This document shows positions 6,028 through 12,160 of a stretch of 14,919 nt of DNA, in pieces (positions within the stretch are counted from its first letter, which is position 1; each line of letters begins with the position of its first letter). This stretch comes from an uncultured Anaerolineaceae bacterium (GTDB lineage Bacteria; Chloroflexota; Anaerolineae; Anaerolineales; Anaerolineaceae), in the NCBI GenBank assembly GCA_937920255.1, contig CALDSL010000574.1:1-14919 (forward strand), read 5' to 3'. The position numbers and the translations under genes are program-made. A model generated the notes under the pieces. The model made no database searches and was not told where the DNA came from. It saw only the letters and a program-made list of their open reading frames with translations.

Positions 6028-6069
6028 GATGCAATATTTCATTCCCAAAACCTTGTTAAAGGCCATTAT

Positions 6070-6900
6070 ATGATCCACATTGTCACGGACAGCACATCGG
6101 ATTTAAACCCCGAGATGATCCAGAAGTACGATATCGGGGTGGTGCCGCTGGTCGTTACGGTTCAGGAGAAAACCTACCGTGACCAGATCGAAATCAATAT
6201 TGAGGAATTATTTCGTTCAGTAAAGGAGACCGGCCAACTGCCCAAAACGGCAGCCCCGGCGGTGACAGAGTTCCATCGCCTTTTTGACCGGCCGGGTGAG
6301 GTCATCTTCATCGGCATTTCCTCCCAGCTTTCCGCCACCGTGCAAAATGCGATCCTGGCCGCCGATACGCTCGGCAAGCCTGTGCGCGTCATCGATTCGC
6401 TCAACCTGTCTACCGGCGCCGGCCACCTGGTGATGCTGGCGGCGGAACTACGCGAGCAGGGCTGCGACGCGGATGAGATCGAACGGGTTGTGCGGTCGAC
6501 GATCCCCAAACTGCGCTCGAGCTTCACGGTCGACACGCTGGACTACCTGTATAAGGGAGGGCGTTGCACGGCCATCGAAAGCGTGATGGCCAGCCTGCTC
6601 AAGATCCGCCCGGTGATCGAGGTTAAACCGAATGGAGCGCTGGGTGTGAAGGAGAAACTGCGTGGTTCGCGCAGCAAAGCGCTGAATGCCATGTTGCAAG
6701 CATTCCAGGCTGATCTTGAGAATATGGATAGGCACCGCGTGTTTATCACCCACACCGGCTGCCATGCTGACGCCGAATACCTGCGCGCGGAAATTGCGCG
6801 CATGGCGCCCATCGAAGAATTGGATATCACCCTGGCCGGCTGCGTGATCGCCAGCCACTGCGGGCCGGACACGATTGGTATTCTGTACCGCGTGAAATAA
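6070..6900 (+). CDS. DegV family fatty-acid-binding protein (FakB-like), 276 aa
   Basis: DegV/FakB proteins bind a fatty acid so that the FakA kinase can phosphorylate it for phospholipid synthesis; that role is known from Firmicutes and inferred here. Family features are the N-terminal strand and loop IVTDSTSDL (4-12), ISSQLSATVQNA (83-94), VIDSLNLSTGAG (108-118), the highly typical TLDYLYKGGR (156-165), and RPVIEVKPNGALGVKEKLRGSRSKAL (180-205). The frame is open upstream to 5962. ATG 6070 is chosen because it has aaagg at a seven-base spacing, lies downstream of the promoter, and begins with the family's first beta strand (MIHIVTDSTSD). Length is normal for the family. No FakA-type kinase gene is in the window. 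Confidence 0.92.
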   Translation: MIHIVTDSTSDLNPEMIQKYDIGVVPLVVTVQEKTYRDQIEINIEELFRSVKETGQLPKTAAPAVTEFHRLFDRPGEVIFIGISSQLSATVQNAILAADTLGKPVRVIDSLNLSTGAGHLVMLAAELREQGCDADEIERVVRSTIPKLRSSFTVDTLDYLYKGGRCTAIESVMASLLKIRPVIEVKPNGALGVKEKLRGSRSKALNAMLQAFQADLENMDRHRVFITHTGCHADAEYLRAEIARMAPIEELDITLAGCVIASHCGPDTIGILYRVK

Positions 6901-7003
6901 GCTGAAGCCGGCGAGCCTCCTCCATCTGCGAGACGGTATCAGCTCATACGATCGAGACTCAAGAATTTACGTCTCAACCCTATTGAAAATACAGAACGAA
7001 ATG

Positions 7004-7032
7004 AAAAGCGGCGCCCACATGGAGCGCCGCTT
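7004..7032. terminator. Terminator between DegV and the alpha-oxoamine synthase
   Basis: Perfect 9-bp arms, aagcggcgc / gcgccgctt (7006-7014 and 7024-7032), with a 9-nt loop. On the minus strand it is followed by TTTTCATTT and lies 30 bases beyond the synthase stop. It is therefore mainly that gene's terminator. It may also stop readthrough from DegV, whose own 3' region (6901-7003) shows no better hairpin. Confidence 0.65.
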
Positions 7033-7061
7033 GATTATCAATCCGTAAAACCGTTATTCGT

Positions 7062-8240
7062 CTAAATTAAACCCACCTGCTTGCCGATACGCCCAAAGAT
7101 ATCCAGGACGCAGTCGAGTTGCTCTTCGGTATGCGTAGCCATATAGCTGGTGCGCAGCATCTGATTGCCCTGCTGCACCGCCGGGTGAATGATCGGATTG
7201 ACGAACACGCCCGCGTCCCACAGCAATTTCCACATCAGGAATGTCATTTCGTTGCTGCCGGTCATAATCGGCACCACCGGGGTCACCGATTTGCCGATAT
7301 TGAAGCCAAGAGCGGTGAAACCATCGCGCATACGCTGGGCGTTATCCAGCACGCGCTGCGCCCGCTGTGGCTCTTCGCGCATCACGCGCAGCGCGGCCAG
7401 GGCCGCGGCGGCGTTGGAAGGCGGAATACTGGCGCTAAAGATCAACGCCCGCGCGTGGTGCTTGATGTAATGCACCACCGGCTCATCACCGGCGATGAAA
7501 CCGCCCAGCGAGGCAAATGACTTGCTGAAGGTCGACATGATCAGATCAACGTCATGAGTCAGGCCAAAGTGCCAGGCCGTGCCGCGACCGCCGCCCATTA
7601 CGCCCATGCCGTGGGCGTCATCCACCATCAGGCGCGCGCCGTACTTCTTGACCAGCGGCACCAGTTCCGGAAGGGGCGCCAGGTCGCCTTCCATGCTGAA
7701 CAGCCCGTCCACCACCACCAGCTTGCCCGCTTTTTCCGGCAGCGATTCCAGCACGCGCTCCAGGTGGCACAGATCGCTGTGGCGGAAACGCTGGATTTCG
7801 CCGTAGGAAAGCCGCGCGCCATCGACGATGCTGGCATGGTCTTCTTTATCGAGAATGACATAATCGCCGCGCCCAACCAGCGCGCTGACGGTGCCGAGAT
7901 TGGTCTGCATGCCGGTGGAAAATACCAGCGCGGCCTCTTTGCCAACAAAATCAGCCAGCTCGCTCTCCAGTTGTTCGTGAATTTCCAGGGTGCCGTTCAA
8001 AAAGCGTGAGCCGGTGCAGCTCGTGCCAAACCGGCTGAGCGCGTCCATGGCGGCCTCGCGCACTTTGGGGTGCGTGGTGAGCCCCAGGTAGTTATTGGAA
8101 CCGCACATAATCATGCGATGACCGCGAAAGATCACCTCCGTCCCCTCATTCTCAGACAAGGGAATAAAGTAGGGATAGATCGCATTCGCCATGGCTTCTT
8201 TGGCTTCGGTGTAGCCGAAACACTTTTCAAAAATATCCAT
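7062..8240 (-). CDS. PLP-dependent alpha-oxoamine synthase (KBL / serine palmitoyltransferase-like), 392 aa
   Basis: Members condense an amino acid with an acyl-CoA with loss of CO2: 2-amino-3-ketobutyrate CoA ligase (glycine), 8-amino-7-oxononanoate synthase (alanine), serine palmitoyltransferase (serine) or 5-aminolevulinate synthase (glycine). Visible features are the substrate loop SNNYLGLTTHP (48-58), GTSCTGSRFLNGTLEIHEQLE (72-92), His135 in KEDHASIVDGARLS (stacks on PLP), DDAHG (207-211), and the Schiff-base Lys240 in STFSKSFASLGG. The N-terminal stretch (IYPYFIPLSENEGTEVIFRGHRMIMCGSNNYLG) and the tail (FVNPIIHPAVQQGNQMLRTSYMATHT) remind me more of the bacterial SPT-like branch than of classical Kbl or BioF. 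No tdh or bio gene is adjacent. The specific substrate is left open. ATG 8240 has gaggt at about 6-base spacing and is preferred over an upstream in-frame GTG at 8261, which lies at the transcription start. Confidence 0.88.
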   Translation of the reverse strand: MDIFEKCFGYTEAKEAMANAIYPYFIPLSENEGTEVIFRGHRMIMCGSNNYLGLTTHPKVREAAMDALSRFGTSCTGSRFLNGTLEIHEQLESELADFVGKEAALVFSTGMQTNLGTVSALVGRGDYVILDKEDHASIVDGARLSYGEIQRFRHSDLCHLERVLESLPEKAGKLVVVDGLFSMEGDLAPLPELVPLVKKYGARLMVDDAHGMGVMGGGRGTAWHFGLTHDVDLIMSTFSKSFASLGGFIAGDEPVVHYIKHHARALIFSASIPPSNAAAALAALRVMREEPQRAQRVLDNAQRMRDGFTALGFNIGKSVTPVVPIMTGSNEMTFLMWKLLWDAGVFVNPIIHPAVQQGNQMLRTSYMATHTEEQLDCVLDIFGRIGKQVGLI

Positions 8241-8265
8241 TGATGACCTCACAATGAGCACGAGG

Positions 8266-8294
8266 ATAATACAGTGCCTTCCCGCGAATGAAAA
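8266..8294 (-). promoter_or_regulatory. Promoter of the alpha-oxoamine synthase
   Basis: Minus-strand TTTTCA (8289-8294, four of six matches), a 17-base spacer and TATTAT (8266-8271). The predicted start near 8259 leaves a leader of about 19 bases with the Shine-Dalgarno, and rules out the upstream GTG as the usual start. Confidence 0.6.
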
Positions 8295-8352
8295 TAAGCA
8301 TTCACAGGAGTGGAAAAAAGTTTGAACAGGGTGTGGGGAATGACCGCCACAT

Positions 8353-8399
8353 GGAAAACCCGATCGCTAAACATAATAATCGGGATTTCCCATTATACT
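8353..8399 (+). promoter_or_regulatory. Inverted repeat and -10-like box upstream of the unknown gene at 8439
   Basis: A TATACT box at 8394-8399 has no acceptable -35. In the place of the -35 lies an inverted repeat with 12-bp arms (8353-8364 and 8379-8390, 11 of 12 paired) around 14 AT-rich bases. A bound regulator, possibly an activator, would explain the missing -35, but this is an inference. Confidence 0.4.
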
Positions 8400-8438
8400 T
8401 CAAATATCAATGAAAATATACTCCCCAAGCGCGCCACC

Positions 8439-9374
8439 ATGCCGAACCTGACCTTCTTCAACGAACTGGAACCACCTAAACTGCGAGCCCTCTTTGCGGA
8501 GGACGATCTCCTCAAAATTCTCCAGGACCTGCAGGCTGGCGTGAGCCTGGGCATTCTGGATTTTTCGCCCGAACGCGCGGAAGTGGCGCGCCGGTTGAAC
8601 CAGGCCGGCATCCCGCTGACCGCCTGGCTGCTGCTGCCCAAAGAACAGGGATACTGGTTCAACCTGGACAACGCCGAACAGGCCGCCCAGCGCTATGCCA
8701 CCTTCAAAGCGTGGAGCGAGGAGCACGGCCTAAGGTGGCAAGCGGTGGGACTGGACATTGAACCCGATATTAACCAACTCCAGGCGCTCGCCGCCAGCCG
8801 GCTGCGCGGGCTGCGGCAGTTTCTGCGCCGCGCCAACCGGCAGCGACTGGAGCGCGGGCGGGAACGATATCTGGATCTGGTGCGGCGCATTCGCGCGGAC
8901 GGCTTCCTGGTGGAAAGCTACCAGTTCCCGTTCATCATCGATGAGCGCAAAGCCGGTTCAGGGCTGGTGCAGCGGCTCAGCGGGGTGCTGGATCTGCCGG
9001 TCGACCGCGAGGTGCTCATGCTGTATACCAGCTTTACGCCCTCCATTGGCCCCGGCTTGCTGTGGAGTTACGGCCGGCAGGCAGGCGGAATCGGGCTGGG
9101 CAGCACCGGCGGTGGCGTAACCATGGAAGGCCTGGTGAACACGCGCCCGCTGACCTGGGAGCAATTCCAGCGCGATCTGCTGCTCGCCGCGCAGCTATCC
9201 TCCGAAGTCTATATATTCAGCCTGGAGGGCTGCGCCAGCCAGGGCTTTCTCCCGCGACTGCTGGGCTTCCATTGGGATCAGCCGGTGGTGATTCCACACG
9301 GCAAGGCGCGGACCATTCGCCTGGCCCGCGCCCTGTTCTCCGTGGTATTAAAGCTCAGCCGTTTGTTCATATAA
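8439..9374 (+). CDS. Unknown protein, 311 aa, possible TIM-barrel hydrolase-like fold
   Basis: I cannot name the family. The frame is open from 8310, but a -10 box at 8394-8399 puts the RNA start near 8406, so ATG 8439 is the first usable start. It has no Shine-Dalgarno. Alternating strand-helix units are suggested by VSLGILDFSPERAEVARRLNQAG (35-57), IPLTAWLLLPKEQGYWFN (58-75), WQAVGLDIEPDIN (100-112), GFLVESYQFPF, EVLMLYTSFTP and SEVYIFSLEGC. The LDIEPD segment (Asp106, Glu108) at the end of a strand resembles the acidic catalytic strand of TIM-barrel glycosidases. Opposing residues such as the C-terminal FSLEG could be the final barrel strand. A central helix rich in Arg/Glu (QFLRRANRQRLERGRERYLDLVRRIRADG) is marked. 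There is no signal peptide, so it is probably cytoplasmic. It is divergent from the alpha-oxoamine synthase and converges on rpiB with a 34-base gap. Confidence 0.75.
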   Translation: MPNLTFFNELEPPKLRALFAEDDLLKILQDLQAGVSLGILDFSPERAEVARRLNQAGIPLTAWLLLPKEQGYWFNLDNAEQAAQRYATFKAWSEEHGLRWQAVGLDIEPDINQLQALAASRLRGLRQFLRRANRQRLERGRERYLDLVRRIRADGFLVESYQFPFIIDERKAGSGLVQRLSGVLDLPVDREVLMLYTSFTPSIGPGLLWSYGRQAGGIGLGSTGGGVTMEGLVNTRPLTWEQFQRDLLLAAQLSSEVYIFSLEGCASQGFLPRLLGFHWDQPVVIPHGKARTIRLARALFSVVLKLSRLFI

Positions 9375-9408
9375 TGGCTATACGAAAACGGCGGATTTGT
9401 TCGGCCGG

Positions 9409-9867
9409 TTAACCTTCCCGGTTGCGCGCTTCGATGGCTTTGGTTTTGTTCAGGCGGCGCACATGGCGCTCTTCACCTGAGAACTGCGCTGATAAAAACG
9501 CGCGCACGATCTCGCGCGCCAGCTCGGGGCCGATGATGCGCGCGCCGATGCACAGTACATTCATGTCGTCATGCTCCACGCCCTGGTGCGCCGAGTAGGT
9601 GTCGTGACACAGGCCGGCGTAGACGCCATGCATCTTGTTGGCCGCGATGCACGCGCCGACGCCCGAACCGCACACCACCACCGCGCGTTCGGCTTCGCCC
9701 CGCTGCACTGCCAGCCCGGCTTTCTCAGCAAAATCGGGGTAATCCACCGCCGGCTGCGTGGCGGTGGTACCCAAATCCACCGGCTCATGCCCGGCCGCGC
9801 GGATCACATCGATCACGTCGCTCTTCAGGGGGAAACCCGCGTGGTCGCTGGCTATGGCGACTTTCAT
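9409..9867 (-). CDS. rpiB: Ribose-5-phosphate isomerase B (RpiB/LacA/LacB family), 152 aa
   Basis: Interconverts ribulose 5-phosphate and ribose 5-phosphate in the non-oxidative pentose phosphate pathway. Family features are MKVAIASDHAGFPLK (1-15, Asp8 and His9 in the phosphosugar site), the middle DYPDFAEKAGLAV (42-54), the catalytic Cys66 in VVCGSGVGACIAANKM (64-79), and NVLCIGARIIG (103-113). Length is typical for RpiB. Allose-phosphate or galactose-phosphate isomerase activity is possible in this family, but the neighbour argues for ribose. It starts 12 bases after the transketolase stop, and its Shine-Dalgarno (ggggag) lies immediately after that stop codon. The two genes are thus one translationally close operon. 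Confidence 0.94.
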   Translation of the reverse strand: MKVAIASDHAGFPLKSDVIDVIRAAGHEPVDLGTTATQPAVDYPDFAEKAGLAVQRGEAERAVVVCGSGVGACIAANKMHGVYAGLCHDTYSAHQGVEHDDMNVLCIGARIIGPELAREIVRAFLSAQFSGEERHVRRLNKTKAIEARNREG

Positions 9868-9879
9868 GGCGTTCTCCCC

Positions 9880-11889
9880 TTAATCCGGCCGCACGATCAT
9901 CTCGTGCGCCTGGCTGAGAATATTCTCGACCGAGAAGCCGTATTTCTGGAATACAACTTTGGCCGGAGCGGATGCACCGAACTTATTGACGCTGATCACA
10001 CGACCGGCCTGACCAACCCAGCGCTCCCAGCCCATTGACACACCGGCTTCCACCGCGATGCGCGCGGAGATCGATCCGGGCAGCACGCTGTGCTGGTAAC
10101 CAGGGTCTTGCTCGGCAAACAGTTCCCAACTAGGGAAGGATACCAGGCGCACGCCAAAGCCCTCTGCCGCCAGGCGCGAACCGGCTTCCATGATCAGCGG
10201 CACTTCGGAACCACTGGCCATCAGAATGATCTGCGGGCGCAACTCGCCGACATCCTTAAGTACATAGGCGCCCTTTTCCAGTCCGCTGGCTGGCGCAAAC
10301 ATATTGCGGTCGATGGTGGGAACGGCCTGGCGGGTCAAGGCGATCACCGTGGGGCCTTTGCGCTTGACCGCCACTTTCCAGGCCATGCTGACCTCGTTGG
10401 CATCCGCCGGGCGCAGCACTACCAACTGCGGGATGGCGCGCAGCGCGGCCAGATGCTCCACCGGCTGGTGCGTGGGGCCATCTTCGCCAAGGCCGATACT
10501 GTCGTGAGTGTAGACCCACACCGCCTGAAAATGCGACAGTGCCGAAAGGCGTACTGCCGGGCGCATGTAATCTGAAAAGACCAGGAAGGTGGCGCAATAG
10601 GGGATAAAGCCCTTGTGCGCCGCCATACCGTTGACGATGGAACCCATGGCGTTCTCGCGCACGCCGAAATGCAGGTTGCGGCCTTCATAATGGTCCGGCT
10701 GGAAACTGCCGCCACCGTCCACCATGGTGTTGTTGGAGGGGGCCAGGTCGGCCGAGCCGCCCATCAGCTCCGGCAACCCGGCGGCGATTGCGTTGATCAC
10801 TTTACCGGAAGATGCGCGGGTGGCCATGCCCTTGGCATCAGCGGAGAAGGTCGGGAACATTTCTTCCCAGCCTTCGGGCAGCACGCCCTTTAGACGACGT
10901 TCCAACTCGGCCGCCTCGTCCGGAAATTCGGCGCGGTAGGCGTCGAAGCGTTTTGCCCAGGTGGCTTCCTGCTCCTGCCCGCGTTCGCGCGTGGAACGGA
11001 AATGCTCCAGTACGTCGTCGGGGATGTCAAACGGCTCGTACTCCCATCCCAGCGCCGCCCGCGCGCCGGCAATTTCTTCCTCGCCGGCCGGCTCGCCGTG
11101 CGCCTTGGCTGTGCCGGCGCGTTTGGGCAAACCGTAGCCAATGGTGGTGCGGCAGATGATCAGCGATGGGCGCGGGTCAGCCCTGGCAGCTTCAATCGCA
11201 CGGTCAATGGCGTCCAGGTCGTTGCCATCATCCACACGCTGCACATGCCAGCCGTAGGCTTCAAAGCGCATTCCACGGTCCTCGGTGAAGGCCAGGTCGG
11301 TCGAGCCTTCGATGGAAATACGGTTGTCGTCATACATGTAAATCAGCTTGCCCAGGCGCAGGTGGCCGGCCAGCGACGCCGCTTCCGAAGCCACGCCTTC
11401 CATGAGATCACCATCTGTGACGATGGCGTAGACGTAATGGTTGATGATCTCGTGCCCGGGGCGGTTGTAGTGCGCGGCCAGGCTGGCTTCGGCGATGGCC
11501 ATGCCCACGCCGTTGGCGAACCCCTGCCCAAGCGGGCCGGTGGTGGTCTCGACCCCGGGGGTCAAACCGTATTCCGGGTGGCCAGGCGTCAGGCTGCCCC
11601 ACTGGCGGAAATTGCGCAACTCATCCAGCTCCAGGTTGTAGCCGGTCAGATACAACAGGCTGTACAGCAGCATCGAGCCATGCCCGCCGGAGAGCACAAA
11701 ACGGTCGCGGTCGAACCACTCGGGGTTGGACGGGTTGTGGCGCATATGTCGCGTCCAGATCGTGTAGGCTACGCTGGCCATGCCCATCGGCAAGCCCGGG
11801 TGCCCGGAATTGGCTTTTTGAACCGCATCGGCTGACAAAAACCGGATGGCGTTGATGCTCCGGCTGGTTAATTCAGTGGTCATCTCCAT
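9880..11889 (-). CDS. tkt: Transketolase, 669 aa
   Basis: TPP-dependent transfer of two-carbon ketol units between sugar phosphates in the cytoplasm. Full length for the family. The N-terminal domain has SINAIRFLSADAVQKANSGHPGLPMG (11-36), FVLSGGHGSMLLYSLLYLTGY (64-84), TTTGPLGQGFANGVGMA (115-131) and the TPP/Mg motif TDGDLMEG (158-165), followed by YDDNRISIEG. The usual first Gly of GDG is Thr158. The middle domain has GSADLAPSNNT, HFGVRENAMGSIVNGMAAH with the catalytic Glu, and HDSIGLGEDGPTHQPVEHL. The C-terminal domain ends with GVSMGWERWVG and KFGASAPA. ATG 11889 has gaggg six bases upstream; Met3 is a possible alternative. It is the first gene of a tkt-rpiB operon. Confidence 0.96.
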   Translation of the reverse strand: MEMTTELTSRSINAIRFLSADAVQKANSGHPGLPMGMASVAYTIWTRHMRHNPSNPEWFDRDRFVLSGGHGSMLLYSLLYLTGYNLELDELRNFRQWGSLTPGHPEYGLTPGVETTTGPLGQGFANGVGMAIAEASLAAHYNRPGHEIINHYVYAIVTDGDLMEGVASEAASLAGHLRLGKLIYMYDDNRISIEGSTDLAFTEDRGMRFEAYGWHVQRVDDGNDLDAIDRAIEAARADPRPSLIICRTTIGYGLPKRAGTAKAHGEPAGEEEIAGARAALGWEYEPFDIPDDVLEHFRSTRERGQEQEATWAKRFDAYRAEFPDEAAELERRLKGVLPEGWEEMFPTFSADAKGMATRASSGKVINAIAAGLPELMGGSADLAPSNNTMVDGGGSFQPDHYEGRNLHFGVRENAMGSIVNGMAAHKGFIPYCATFLVFSDYMRPAVRLSALSHFQAVWVYTHDSIGLGEDGPTHQPVEHLAALRAIPQLVVLRPADANEVSMAWKVAVKRKGPTVIALTRQAVPTIDRNMFAPASGLEKGAYVLKDVGELRPQIILMASGSEVPLIMEAGSRLAAEGFGVRLVSFPSWELFAEQDPGYQHSVLPGSISARIAVEAGVSMGWERWVGQAGRVISVNKFGASAPAKVVFQKYGFSVENILSQAHEMIVRPD

Positions 11890-11919
11890 ACAAAACCCTC
11901 GTTCGCCAAAATTTTCTTC

Positions 11920-11925
11920 ATTGTA
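11920..11925 (-). promoter_or_regulatory. -10-like box for the tkt-rpiB operon
   Basis: TACAAT on the minus strand, again preceded by GG, 30 bases before ATG 11889. No -35 at 16-18 bases; the best candidate, TTGGCA, is 21 bases away. The position and sequence match those before the SCP-2 and methyltransferase genes. Confidence 0.4.
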
Positions 11926-12023
11926 CCATCGGCTTGGTCAGCCATGTGCCAAAGAGATATTTGTCCTGTATGAAACAATACCTCTGCACCATATCCGTAT
12001 CTTATTTGATTGCTCACAGGCGA

Positions 12024-12115
12024 ACCGCGAAGAAGCGAAGAGCGCGAAGAAAAACGCGAAGAAACTTGTTTATGCTTTCTTCGCGTTTCCTTCGCGCTCT
12101 TCGCTTCTTCGCGGT
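12024..12115. repeat. Large 40-bp hairpin element, purine-rich arm built of cgaag units
   Basis: Arms 12024-12064 (41 bases) and 12076-12115 (40 bases) are complementary except for one short interruption near the middle, with an 11-base loop (cttgtttatgc). The left arm is built from repeated gcgaag-type units (gcgaagaagcgaagagcgcg ...). It lies in the 271-base gap between copA and tkt. Such elements, with arms of the form 'ccgcgaag...' and 'cttcgcgg', look like dispersed non-coding palindromes of the REP or MITE kind. With a single copy here I cannot tell. Part of a short + strand open frame (11934-12164) lies across it, but its Arg/Lys/Phe composition is that of the repeat, not of a protein. 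Confidence 0.75.
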
Positions 12116-12130
12116 AAAGTCTTTTTGCGA

Positions 12131-12158
12131 GGCCCGCGAAACGCGGCCATCTTTTTTT
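12131..12158 (+). terminator. Terminator-like hairpin facing the + strand, abutting copA's stop
   Basis: Stem GGCC-CGCG / CGCG-GCC with one bulged C and a 3-nt loop, then a run of seven T at 12152-12158. The T run is on the + strand, whereas every annotated gene here is on the minus strand. It could end antisense transcripts before they enter copA. It may also be a by-product of the repeat element. Confidence 0.4.
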
Positions 12159-12160
12159 CT

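Noticed and set aside
5962..6069. 36-residue N-terminal extension of DegV
   Set aside because: It overlaps the promoter (5999-6027) and lacks a Shine-Dalgarno; ATG 6070 fits the family start.
6901..7003. Short repeat gagac...gtctc downstream of DegV as a terminator
   Set aside because: Only five bases pair over a 12-base gap with no T run; the region shows nothing convincing.
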